Shown here: positions 11,401-18,844 of the stretch, one piece after another
Layout of the letters: the number at the start of each line of letters is the position of its first letter
Numbering within the stretch: the stretch's first letter is position 1
DNA from: CAIYUC01 sp963682005
Lineage (GTDB): Bacteria > Bacteroidota > Bacteroidia > Bacteroidales > FEN-979
NCBI GenBank assembly: GCA_963682005.1
Contig: OY820914.1
Coordinates: 4,402,001-4,466,000 of the forward strand
Reading direction: 5' to 3'
Length of the DNA: 64,000 nt
Translations under genes and position numbers: made by a program
The notes under the pieces: model-generated
Databases searched by the model: none
Seen by the model: only the letters and a program-made list of their open reading frames with translations
Told to the model about the DNA's origin: nothing

Positions 11401-14400
11401 GGAATAGTCTGTGTTCTTTCGATAAAACTTAATACCGTATTCCTGTCTTCAATACTTTGGGGATTGCTTTCAGGGAACACAAAAGCAAGGTTTTTCTGTA
11501 CAATTTCCCTCTGATAATCAAGATCCAGTCCGGCAAATTTCATCAACCGGTCAATTTCAGTATTTAGCTTAATCCCCAAAGATTTGTAACTTTCTATGAT
11601 TTTATCCGGAGATGGGATGATTGCGCAGGATGTATCCCATTTACGTGTGAACAGAAATCTCAGATCTTCTAATGCAAAGGGTGATGCTTTTATTGCATTC
11701 CATACATCAAGGTATTTACGTGTATCAGGTACAATTGGCTCAACATTATCCCAGTTTATCGGGTGAAGATCGTTTGCCAAATATGTTAACAGGTAAAATT
11801 GATTAAATGTCAGTCCAAATGTCCTGCAAAACGAAACTACACGGAAAACCTTTGATAAATTTTTCACAGTTGCTGTATCTACCGTCAGGCTACCGGAACT
11901 TGTCCACATTAATCTTTCCTTAGCTAATATAAATTGGTAACCCTCTTCATTAATATTTAATGCTGAATAGACTATTTCGTTGATTGACAAAGAGTCTAAG
12001 GATTTTTTTGAATCATCTGGCAATGTTGGATCAAAAGTTTTACTATCTTCACTTTGGGAAAATGCCTGATTACGAAAGAGTTCATCATACAGGTTAACTA
12101 TTTTCTTTTGCGTTTGCGGGTCATAATATTGATTCGTATTGAAATCGGAATACCAAACCAATGCTTCTTCCAAATCAAGATCGTACTCATCACGTAGTCT
12201 GATAATCCGGTAAAATAGTACTAAAAATGCTTCATCCCATGTTTCAGAAGAGTATTTAAACCCAAAAATGATTAGATCAAGATCTCTAACTGATAAACCG
12301 GTGCATCTTCTTAGTCTTGCAAACCGGTATAATCTGTCAAGAAATCTTACAATCAAAGCCATATCTTCGATATAAGCATTATCATAGGACATAAAGGCAT
12401 TTGCAAGATCTGAGTCCTCCACAACAATATTATCCGGGGGAAGTTCTTTTATACCAAGATGAACTGATAACCGTAAAGTTTCACTCTCTACCGGATTTAC
12501 ATAATAGGATTGAAAATACTCGCAAATTTCATCATAAGTTAACCCTGACACCTTCATGAATTCACCTAACTTCATCAAATCAGCCAAAGTGCCTAGGAAA
12601 TTGTATTTTGCTTTAATGGTATCAAGGTCATTAGGGTCGGTAAAATTTGCAAATATTTCACTGTAATCCGTTTCTGATATCTTCAGATACTCTTTTGCAA
12701 TATTTGTTTCATTGTAATGACCACAGGGATTTAATTGTACAGAATGATCAAGATATGTGGTAGCGTCTCCGGCATTTACGATAGTTGGGGCTTGTGGGAT
12801 TCCGGCGATGTAAGGAAATGATTCCATAATATGGTACTTCGGAACTTCCATTTTTTTATACCATTCCCTTCCTTCTTCAAGCCAATAGTCAAATGGAAGT
12901 TTCCAGGGATAGGAAGTGGTTCGCAAAATCTCCATTGCGTCCGATATCTTGTCGAGATGTTCCGGAAAAGCACGTAAGGAATCCTCCTCCTCAGTAGTAT
13001 TATAAGTTTTCGGCACGGAGTTAACATCTAATTCTGCAACGACACTTCCAAGCAACTCATTTACTATATCTATATATGGAATTCTATTGATAGTATTCCG
13101 CCTGTCTAATTTTAGATCCATTACATCTCCACGTCTTTTTGTAAATTCATTAGATAAATGTATTGAAGTGTTATCTATGTTAAATTGAAGGAGATCTGCA
13201 AGATAAGCTGCAGCGCTAAAAACAGACCTGTCCGAAGGACACCTGTAACATCCGGTAGAACCAAAAAGTTGAGATAATGACGGTACTCCGGATAAATCCC
13301 CCGGTGAATGATTATAGGAAGGACTAAGGACGGATGGATTTACCGAATTAACGTTCCCGCCAAAATTCATCCAGGTATTAAGGGATATGATGGATTGAAG
13401 TGTAGCAATACGATATATATATTTCCCCATTTGAATCCCTGCGTCATGATCCTGAAAAGATGAGGAAAATTGTTCGATGAATAGATCCTCACCGGCTTTT
13501 ACGATGTTTTCAGCTGAAGTAAAGTCTAAATCCCAGAGAACTTTAATTGCCTCATACCTTTTTTCAGGATAGGTAAGATTGCAAAGTTTCTGAAGAATTT
13601 TAAGGTTATTTATTATTGCAGATTCTTCTGCCGTTGATGCATAATTAGGATCTACATAGTTGGACCAAATATTTTCGATCGTATCAGAAAGAAAAGGGAT
13701 TCCAGGATAATCATCAAAAAACCTGTGTAAAACCTGTGAAGTCCAATTGTTGTCATTTGCAAATGCACGGCTTATAACCTTTTCTGGGTATATTCTTCCT
13801 AAGTTTGTCAAAATTTGTTCAGCGTACTCTTCAGATGTGTTTGTATCGGTTGGTAGTTCAATTGATTTACCTTGAATTATTGAGGCGAGTTCAGTTCCGT
13901 CCAATGCAATTAATGAATCTATAGATGACACCGGTGGATCATTCAAGAAAAAACAATTTACGAGTAACGGATTTCCGGTCAGATGAATAGCCTGCATTGA
14001 GAATTCAAATTTATCAACCATGTCACTATTAAGGAATTCATTATCTTCATTTTCTCTTATGTCCTCAATCAAGTCCTGACCGATCATATCTTGCCTACTT
14101 TTTTCCAGAAAATTGGAAAGGCTGGTTAGAATTATTTGTTTGCCCCGATCATCCGTAATTCCAGAATTATAAAAAATTACAGACAGATCTGATTGTGAAT
14201 CGACTGAGGATAAATAATTAATGAGACCGGTTTTCACAAGAGCAACATACGCTAAACGATCTTCAGTGGAGAAACAAGTAATATCATTATTGATTCCCGC
14301 TTGTTCAATTGCCTTGTCAATTGCATCAACCCGCGAAAAGAAAAGCTCATCTACTGTATCAACTTCTATATAAGACAAGGCTCCAAACAACATTTCTACA

Positions 14401-15251
14401 CTGTGGTTCTCGGAAATTTCCAACTTTAGGTTAATGTACTTAGAGTTCAGTATCCTTGACAGGATTTCAGGTTGCAATGAACACTTATTAGCAATATATG
14501 TAATATCACCCGAACTTAAATTTTCAATAGAATCTAATGTCTCAGTTGCACTTTTTCCCAAATTAAAAAGGGCATCATTAATTTCATCATCACCAATAAG
14601 TTTTTCTACTGCCCTTGCAAAAGAAGTTTTACCATAATAGTTGTCTTCGACACAAAGATTTATTTCTATTTCGGTTTGAGCTGATAGAAAAAGAGGAGAT
14701 TCCACCAGAAATTTTGATGAATCATTAGGATCCTCTACTTTAATAATTAAATCTGTGGTGGTCTTTGCAACTCCTGAGGGAGGATAGGTAAACGAAATCT
14801 GATATTCTCCAGAATCCACTGTATGTGTAAATTCAAGTTGTGTTATGGTAGATAGTGATTTATCAAATGCTATTACCTTTAAACTTGGTTGAGGAGTACC
14901 ACTTGCATCTGTAACTCTTCCGAATACATGCATGTTCCCTGATCCTGCTGCAGGCAATAATTCGATTAGCAAATTCAATACCCTGTCAAGAGCCGAAGTA
15001 GACTCAATTAGTTCAGTCTCCTTTATCAAAGTTGAATTTTTTAGTATTTTTAGGAACAAGAAACAGGTACATTTTGGGAAACCATCTGTATCTCCTGAAA
15101 TAATGAAACTGCCGTTAGTATTTGTTGTTCCGGCCATATTCGAATTTAACTGTTGCCCATTTGTACTAATCCATAGTTGGATTTCACAATCTGACATACA
15201 ACAACCGGTTAATTTGTTCAGGACTTGTCCTCGTATTTCAATGTTAGCCAT
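5460..15251 (-). CDS. Tc toxin A subunit (TcA, pore-forming/receptor-binding)
   Basis: This is a 3263-residue protein, longer than the usual 2300-2500 of TcA proteins. Two N-terminal transthyretin/carboxypeptidase-regulatory-like modules (about residues 1-95 and 107-200, with HVFGRVTDASGTPQPSLKV) may account for some of the extra length. Around residues 668-690 is the VRP1-type motif with CYRCPSDRSVFSAAAYLADL. A neuraminidase-like/ABC-toxin region with FDNLSWTPWEKIDVEID lies near residue 1884. The pore-forming part starts near residue 2607 (FAPPIDPDLLVKAAAAGLD), followed by long coiled helices. The TcB-binding end with FPGQYLRRIKSVAVTIPAV lies near residue 2996. In known systems TcA forms a pentameric syringe that binds target-cell glycans and injects the TcC toxin. 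No signal peptide is seen, as is usual for Tc proteins. Base composition is AT-rich, about 37% GC on sampled lines. Confidence 0.95.
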   Translation of the reverse strand: MANIEIRGQVLNKLTGCCMSDCEIQLWISTNGQQLNSNMAGTTNTNGSFIISGDTDGFPKCTCFLFLKILKNSTLIKETELIESTSALDRVLNLLIELLPAAGSGNMHVFGRVTDASGTPQPSLKVIAFDKSLSTITQLEFTHTVDSGEYQISFTYPPSGVAKTTTDLIIKVEDPNDSSKFLVESPLFLSAQTEIEINLCVEDNYYGKTSFARAVEKLIGDDEINDALFNLGKSATETLDSIENLSSGDITYIANKCSLQPEILSRILNSKYINLKLEISENHSVEMLFGALSYIEVDTVDELFFSRVDAIDKAIEQAGINNDITCFSTEDRLAYVALVKTGLINYLSSVDSQSDLSVIFYNSGITDDRGKQIILTSLSNFLEKSRQDMIGQDLIEDIRENEDNEFLNSDMVDKFEFSMQAIHLTGNPLLVNCFFLNDPPVSSIDSLIALDGTELASIIQGKSIELPTDTNTSEEYAEQILTNLGRIYPEKVISRAFANDNNWTSQVLHRFFDDYPGIPFLSDTIENIWSNYVDPNYASTAEESAIINNLKILQKLCNLTYPEKRYEAIKVLWDLDFTSAENIVKAGEDLFIEQFSSSFQDHDAGIQMGKYIYRIATLQSIISLNTWMNFGGNVNSVNPSVLSPSYNHSPGDLSGVPSLSQLFGSTGCYRCPSDRSVFSAAAYLADLLQFNIDNTSIHLSNEFTKRRGDVMDLKLDRRNTINRIPYIDIVNELLGSVVAELDVNSVPKTYNTTEEEDSLRAFPEHLDKISDAMEILRTTSYPWKLPFDYWLEEGREWYKKMEVPKYHIMESFPYIAGIPQAPTIVNAGDATTYLDHSVQLNPCGHYNETNIAKEYLKISETDYSEIFANFTDPNDLDTIKAKYNFLGTLADLMKLGEFMKVSGLTYDEICEYFQSYYVNPVESETLRLSVHLGIKELPPDNIVVEDSDLANAFMSYDNAYIEDMALIVRFLDRLYRFARLRRCTGLSVRDLDLIIFGFKYSSETWDEAFLVLFYRIIRLRDEYDLDLEEALVWYSDFNTNQYYDPQTQKKIVNLYDELFRNQAFSQSEDSKTFDPTLPDDSKKSLDSLSINEIVYSALNINEEGYQFILAKERLMWTSSGSLTVDTATVKNLSKVFRVVSFCRTFGLTFNQFYLLTYLANDLHPINWDNVEPIVPDTRKYLDVWNAIKASPFALEDLRFLFTRKWDTSCAIIPSPDKIIESYKSLGIKLNTEIDRLMKFAGLDLDYQREIVQKNLAFVFPESNPQSIEDRNTVLSFIERTQTIPTSNNAVVEAFSNPSEFTGIEKINERYTRAINIWNYSVDPKKTAALKEQLSKFVPKEKLDKAVTLVVDTWPAPNQEYAAIIENYFSIFTDAEIAKDRLSNGSGGSKISVKNERCNFVLGEIGYYLLKQLLIHEVSVIAGVSADHASGMLTRWVHVKIGNDQVLSGDLWTNIDFIRLFQATDFEPQSDELEALKYILKASVFINKYNLSIQACEFIKNHNQEDIPSGFNILNIFNLPPTDEVSNELNEIAIENEENFHTPSQIETRLHFWYNLNKAVLLEKYYAKPLHSLYKVWEKTFEADATPSSICNELSCATGWNYSDILYLQITGEQFEEPEDFKNVIWIEELANRIALSKKLGASPYSIVKRNNERLLFDDVIAIRGMARGTQSRKLWFKSAQVIMDPLRIKLRDALVEYLLCYGYSNTATNRCDFNNTDELYDHFLIDTQMNPCALTSRIVQATLTIQLFIQRIQLNLEISYADPNNPTPLMLTEAQAKKWEWYKHYRVWEACRKIFLYPENWLEPDLRINCSETFTELIDFLNQNDVTNNVAENAFHFYFERMEALSSLEIAGIYREDINDEKEDVQRFITHYIGRTRSFPHTYYYRRFDNLSWTPWEKIDVEIDAEQVTPVVWNNIIYLFWPILTDTKMDIIKDDITRDAFNEYKEITEQVTEEDFNKAVAIRLAYTRRLNSKWQPKKISKNYHKLNHSLIVFADAQQNNAIRYADPYEGEKSIAINLSKVTNNQIELALIIHHHHNKQGAHSQAKIIFDKEHEITIKSPVIKSISDNTIVGYHFYQSYGSLENNQLLLNDTPSLSVIYSPDSTLQTTHLFNNLPNARISMGNTLFYYDLNSGPFEFSWNKMMPISFKPDMDAYKEPPQPNDTFTWYGIPELMVKFPMTYSILARTINSSWGSLNQTSFYADFQQQSRDQTGVYDVSLSKRVIVNQFNPLFNKQSFIRNNNSVVENQYKSESSLGTELYKFYPLDHVFIRLLRNQINKTNGITDLFNPNNDLPDLFRQKVSIVIGNLLLSNNFGASERACFYKYKAEIDFDKNFPNAIYNWELFFHVPLLIANKLASNQQFSDAQKWYHFIFDPTFKGETDDLAEKRPWKFKPFYDIQGVSDIRELMYNLNSLHPEIVAWENNPADPHMVAEIRLYSYMKNVVMKYLDNLIAWGDYLFAQETLESLNEATQLYMLAHEILGPRPLPVDPTYPEGASYNQLLQIGSLDEFSNQLSIIETYYGIPMNSIQNEELISDVRALEAIKNQFGAFPTKTGESNFIPTYVSGLYFGIPFNENLMSYWDKVENRLFLLRNSMNLQGIQRQLPLFAPPIDPDLLVKAAAAGLDITQVMNNQAMPQSPYRFRILLQKAKELAGEVISLGASLLSALEKKDSESLTLAKAVHEKTLLKAINTLKHQAISEAQSTLDSLQESLDNAQMKKAYYLSRQYINEKEKEHLKKMGVANNYQLVTQGTIALGAILGAIPQFNVGVPPGTQFGGIHLGNIQSAASSVIGIKSTVAQYEATVASICGGYDRRKDDWVFQGQQSEGEIKSLSKQLAGAKIKLAMAEKDAENHSMQVDQSEECYDYLKTKFTNDKLYDWLVKNLSSVYFQAYRLSVQIARQAEKAYQFELSPGQVESIISFGQWDSLRQGLVAGERLRNELNLLEKAYMDANTRDNEITRHISLAVLNPSALNDLKINGKCEFDIPEMLYDFDFPGQYLRRIKSVAVTIPAVTGPYTNVSCKLNLLTSRYRHDPTCTGTAEDYKMKEEDPRFTLDPIGIQSIAISNGQNDRGLFEFNFNDERYLPFEGAGTISRWQIELPDPYRQFDYQTISDFILHVSYSAKDAGGELKNGCLANIEDYIADFFNNPDSMLGLAFDWKAQFADELFQISDNNGDHQTAFQITRQHFPFFIQDYLRTSDKNLKIKSFRFFTKGENIPNPEYILTIDSSQPVELSQTQMNPSSLSIYMAGHDCDKSLDETLAISL

Positions 15252-15359
15252 AATTTAAAGGTTTATAGATCAATTACTATGCATCATTAAATATGAAAAA
15301 AACTGTGTTATATAGACCATTTGTAAAAACAGAATATAAGCAACATACGATTATTCTTC

Positions 15360-15863
15360 CTAAATATACCAAAGGGTATAAAGCAAGAGGCTAAACGCGA
15401 GTTGTGAAGGATAATTCTTACAATCAATTGGAGATTTGTCGCTTTCCAGATTAAAAAATGATGCTTTCTTTATCTTACCTTCCGATGCTTTACTTTCTTC
15501 AATCCAAACATCAATGCATACTTTATCACTAGATTCAACCACTACGCCCCATTCCCTTTCATCGATATCTACGTAAACCCGGTCATCGCCAATAAGTGTA
15601 AATGGACCCAGGGTCGTTAGACCGTCAAGACTGTATACCCATACATTGCAGGTGCAACCGGTTTTAGTTCCCCCACATGTTGAGTGAATTACCATTTTTC
15701 TCTTTCCACGTGTTAATCTTTGAGATCCGAATGATTTGCCTTGTTCCTGAAAATTGGCATATTGATGAACAAGAACATTATAGGAAGGAATGGGATTTAC
15801 ACCAAAAGATGTGGCATTTGTTAAACCCATCAGGACAATTAGGGTGAATACAATTGTTTTCAT
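15360..15863 (-). CDS. Small secreted cysteine-containing protein upstream of tcA
   Basis: A 167-residue protein with a clear N-terminal signal peptide (MKTIVFTLIVLMGLTNATSF). I do not recognise a family. Visible features are a cysteine-rich patch (CGGTKTGCTCNVWVYS), a beta-strand-like middle ending in DDRVYVDIDEREWGVVVESS, and further cysteines in KVCIDVWIEE and PIDCKNYP. It lies 108 bp upstream of tcA in the same direction and is similarly AT-rich. It also follows the response regulator gene in order of transcription. Position suggests membership of the toxin locus, but no function can be assigned. The C-terminus (LAFSLLLYTLWYI) is hydrophobic and could be a membrane tail. Confidence 0.7.
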   Translation of the reverse strand: MKTIVFTLIVLMGLTNATSFGVNPIPSYNVLVHQYANFQEQGKSFGSQRLTRGKRKMVIHSTCGGTKTGCTCNVWVYSLDGLTTLGPFTLIGDDRVYVDIDEREWGVVVESSDKVCIDVWIEESKASEGKIKKASFFNLESDKSPIDCKNYPSQLAFSLLLYTLWYI

Positions 15864-16036
15864 GGCTTGAAATGATTTGATAAGTTAAATTCGAAGAACT
15901 GTTAATCAAATAACGGTTCCCGAAAAATATAGAGAATAATAATAATCAGCAGAGATTATTATGGGAATTTTAGGTATGCCTTTTTAAGGCAAAAAATCCT
16001 TGGAAAATTTATAACCTAAACAAAATCAATAAGTAT

Positions 16037-16699
16037 TCATTTTATTTTGGAATGCCGGTTGGAATCCGGTGGTTGGTTTTTATCGAGGAGAAAGATAATT
16101 TTTAAGAGATCTATGTTATTGCTGGCCTCAAAAATTTTCCGGATTTGCCTCATCCTCCTGTTTACTGAAGAAAGGTCACGGCCGATCTTTTTCCCTATCT
16201 CTTTTGGTGAAAGCCCTTCAATAAAAAGTGAGGCTACAGTTTGCTGCTCCGGGGTTAGCCCGTATACAGGATTTTTATAACTTTCGATATCTCGCCTGGC
16301 ATGATATTCACGCATAATGGGAGTATATACTGTTTCTCCATTTATTACCCTTTCCAATACATCCCGTATCTCGGCTCTGTCAGCTTGTTTGTTAACAAAC
16401 CCTTTTGCTCCCAATTTATACATCTTACGCTGCCAATGGATTGACTTTTCTCCGGTATAGATGATTATTGGCTTCCCCGGAAAATGTGCCGCCACCTTAG
16501 TGAAATTTTGTGTTGGGTCCCCTTGTGGTAACCAAAGATCCAGAAAGATAACGTCAAAAATACCGGAATGTGTCAATAATGCCTGTTCAATATCAGGTGC
16601 TGCTGCAACAATGGAAATCGGATCTCTTGTCGAACGGAAAAAAGTTCTTAAGCCAGCTACCGTTACATTGTGGTCTTCAATGATGAAAATTCTGATCAT
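16037..16699 (-). CDS. NarL/LuxR-type response regulator
   Basis: I place the start at ATG 16699 (MIRIFIIEDH), 10 bp after the kinase stop, rather than at the upstream ATG 16747 that would overlap the kinase. The protein is 220 residues. The receiver domain has the acidic pair ED at residues 8-9, phospho-acceptor Asp54 in IFLDLWLP, Thr in YTGE and Lys in GFVNK. The C-terminal helix-turn-helix starts at LTPEQQTVASLFIEGLSPKE. It belongs with the adjacent TPR histidine kinase as a two-component pair. Being next in line upstream of the secreted protein and tcA, it is a candidate regulator of the toxin locus; this is inference from position only. Confidence 0.9.
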   Translation of the reverse strand: MIRIFIIEDHNVTVAGLRTFFRSTRDPISIVAAAPDIEQALLTHSGIFDVIFLDLWLPQGDPTQNFTKVAAHFPGKPIIIYTGEKSIHWQRKMYKLGAKGFVNKQADRAEIRDVLERVINGETVYTPIMREYHARRDIESYKNPVYGLTPEQQTVASLFIEGLSPKEIGKKIGRDLSSVNRRMRQIRKIFEASNNIDLLKIIFLLDKNQPPDSNRHSKIK

Positions 16700-16709
16700 A
16701 ACCGAAAAA

Positions 16710-18581
16710 TTAAATAATAGGTACTGATATTTCCCATTTTGTTCCATTACCAGGTGTGGTGTTTAATCTGGCCTCTCCTCCCAATAAAATAATCCTTTCA
16801 TAGATACTATCTAAACCCATACCCTTTTTCCTTTCAACTTCAGCATCAAATCCCGGTCCGTCATCCCTGTATAAAAGGATCAGAGTCCTTGTGGCAACAC
16901 CCAAATCAATCTCAATATTCGAAGTAGGTGCATATTTACTTGAATTTGTAAGAAGTTCCTGTAGAATTCTACATAGATGGAGAATGATTTCATTTGAAAT
17001 TTCAGGCAGGTGACCGGGTACAAAATACTTAATCTTAATGCCGGTCAGGTCTTTCATATCGGTGATGATCTCTGTAAATATTTCCTGAATGGTTGATTTG
17101 TTATCGTTCACAAGGTTGATTCGATGAGCAATTCTACGGATACAATTACCAAGTTCATTTAACTGTTCGCTGATACTGGCTTTTACCTGCTTGTCGGGTA
17201 TCTCTATTGACTCAATAAATCCATCAAGTACCCGAATCAGATAACCGATGTTATCATGGAGTTCAAAACCGATCCTGTTTTTCTCTTTTTCCTCAATTTC
17301 AATTATTCTGCGAGCTGAAGAAATTTGTTGTTGTCTGATTTTGAGCTGAATTTTTTGTTTGAAATTAATAAACAGAATCGTAATTCCCAGCGCGATAAGA
17401 AATAATATGATCAGGAGAAGCTTAAGTAACCGGTTTTGATCGCTTCTCTCCTTGATTACTGATTCATTCTGGTTCAACTCAATTTCCTTATTTTTTACAT
17501 CTAAAATTATCGCCAGTAATCGCACCTTTTCTGCATCTTTTTTCAGATTAAAATTCTCCCTGTATTCAATGCTTTTTCTCACATTCACATAAGCCTTTTG
17601 ATAGTCACCGCTTTTTTCTAGAAGTTCGGAATAAGAATCATACAATGTTCCAAGCCAATCAAGGTTGTTTATCTTACTGGCAATGGGAATTGCCCGTTCA
17701 ACGAGACATTCCCTTGCTTTCGAAAAATTTCCTTTTGCAATAAAGCTATATGACATGTTATTATACGCTCCTAGCTGAACCAATGGCAAATTATAATTCA
17801 TCACTTGTTTCAACGCTGATTGATAATAATATATGGCTGAATCCGGATTGATTTGCTGAATGCCAAGATTAATTAAAGCATATGCCGTTTCCTCTTCTGT
17901 TCCCGGTCCCTTTATCAGATATTGAATTGACCTTTTCAAGATTGCAATTGATTGTGTCGTATCAATCTCAAAGATAGCTATGTTTGCAAGTGCATTGCCT
18001 GTTTGTTTCGACAGATTATGGTCCTTTGCTATGGTTAAAGCATTTTTAAACTTCTTTAATGCAGAATTACTATCACCCACTTCAAGGTCAATCATCCCGG
18101 ATAAATTAAATGCATCAGAAAGTATAGCAAAATTCTTATGCTTTACCGCCAGTGTGATAGAAGAATTTAACAAAGAAAGTGAAGTCTTATATTCGCCTAC
18201 ATTCAGATAAATGTTAGCTAAATTATAGAATAGTTCAGGCTTTTCGGTAGTTTCATTTAAACTGTCGGAAAGCTTTAATGCCATGTTATAATAATAAAAA
18301 CTTGAATCCTGGTAGGTTGTCAGTAATGCTTTGCCTAAAACATTAAATGGCTTTATCCATAATCGTTTATCGTCCAATCTTTGCGCAAACGATAATCCTG
18401 ATCTGGCATAAAATAATGACATACTATCATTCTTTACACGATAGTTCATTGCAAGAGAATCAAATATTCTCACAGAATCTGAAATCCCTGTTCCAATATT
18501 TTTATCTGTATTTACTTGCTTTCTATCATGGCAGGATATGAGGAATATTGAAATGAATGCTATGACTATAATGATTCTCAT
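16710..18581 (-). CDS. TPR-containing lipoprotein sensor histidine kinase (HisKA_3 type)
   Basis: A 623-residue protein. The N-terminus is a lipoprotein signal with lipobox LISC near residue 17. About 330 residues of TPR-like helical repeats follow (for example LFYNLANIYLNVGEYKTSLS). One membrane helix (LLKLLLIILFLIALGITILF) comes next, then a HisKA_3 dimerisation helix with IGFELHDNIG (His near residue 440), and a HATPase with LLTNSSKYAP, YRDDGPGFD and GMGLDSIYERI. This architecture, with periplasmic TPRs feeding a NarX/ComP-type kinase, is common in Bacteroidota. Its ligand is unknown. It forms an operon with the response regulator just downstream. Confidence 0.92.
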   Translation of the reverse strand: MRIIIVIAFISIFLISCHDRKQVNTDKNIGTGISDSVRIFDSLAMNYRVKNDSMSLFYARSGLSFAQRLDDKRLWIKPFNVLGKALLTTYQDSSFYYYNMALKLSDSLNETTEKPELFYNLANIYLNVGEYKTSLSLLNSSITLAVKHKNFAILSDAFNLSGMIDLEVGDSNSALKKFKNALTIAKDHNLSKQTGNALANIAIFEIDTTQSIAILKRSIQYLIKGPGTEEETAYALINLGIQQINPDSAIYYYQSALKQVMNYNLPLVQLGAYNNMSYSFIAKGNFSKARECLVERAIPIASKINNLDWLGTLYDSYSELLEKSGDYQKAYVNVRKSIEYRENFNLKKDAEKVRLLAIILDVKNKEIELNQNESVIKERSDQNRLLKLLLIILFLIALGITILFINFKQKIQLKIRQQQISSARRIIEIEEKEKNRIGFELHDNIGYLIRVLDGFIESIEIPDKQVKASISEQLNELGNCIRRIAHRINLVNDNKSTIQEIFTEIITDMKDLTGIKIKYFVPGHLPEISNEIILHLCRILQELLTNSSKYAPTSNIEIDLGVATRTLILLYRDDGPGFDAEVERKKGMGLDSIYERIILLGGEARLNTTPGNGTKWEISVPII

Positions 18582-18793
18582 ATAGAATATATGTCACTGG
18601 TCATATTAATTTTTCATAAAGATAAAAATTAGTTATAAAATAACATAACTTATTGTTAATTAATTTCGACAAAATACAACCAACTGCAAGATTATGGATT
18701 TTCAAGCTCCAATTATCAGATCAAATGTGGATTTCCCGGATTTTTAAAAGGCTGCGACTCTAATGATCGGAATTATTCCATAAGCGGAATACA

Positions 18794-18844
18794 ATTACAT
18801 CATTACCTCATTACATCATTACCTCATTATTTCATCATCTCATT
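18794..18844. repeat. ATTACCTC/ATTACATC tandem-word array
   Basis: Words of 7-9 bp (CATTACCTC, ATTACATC, ATTTCATCATCTC) run from the intergenic gap into the last codons of the glycosidase-like gene. Its stop (18827-18829) lies inside the array and the final residues NEMMK are encoded by it. The rest of the 18582-18793 gap is AT-rich with nothing recognised. Confidence 0.88.
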
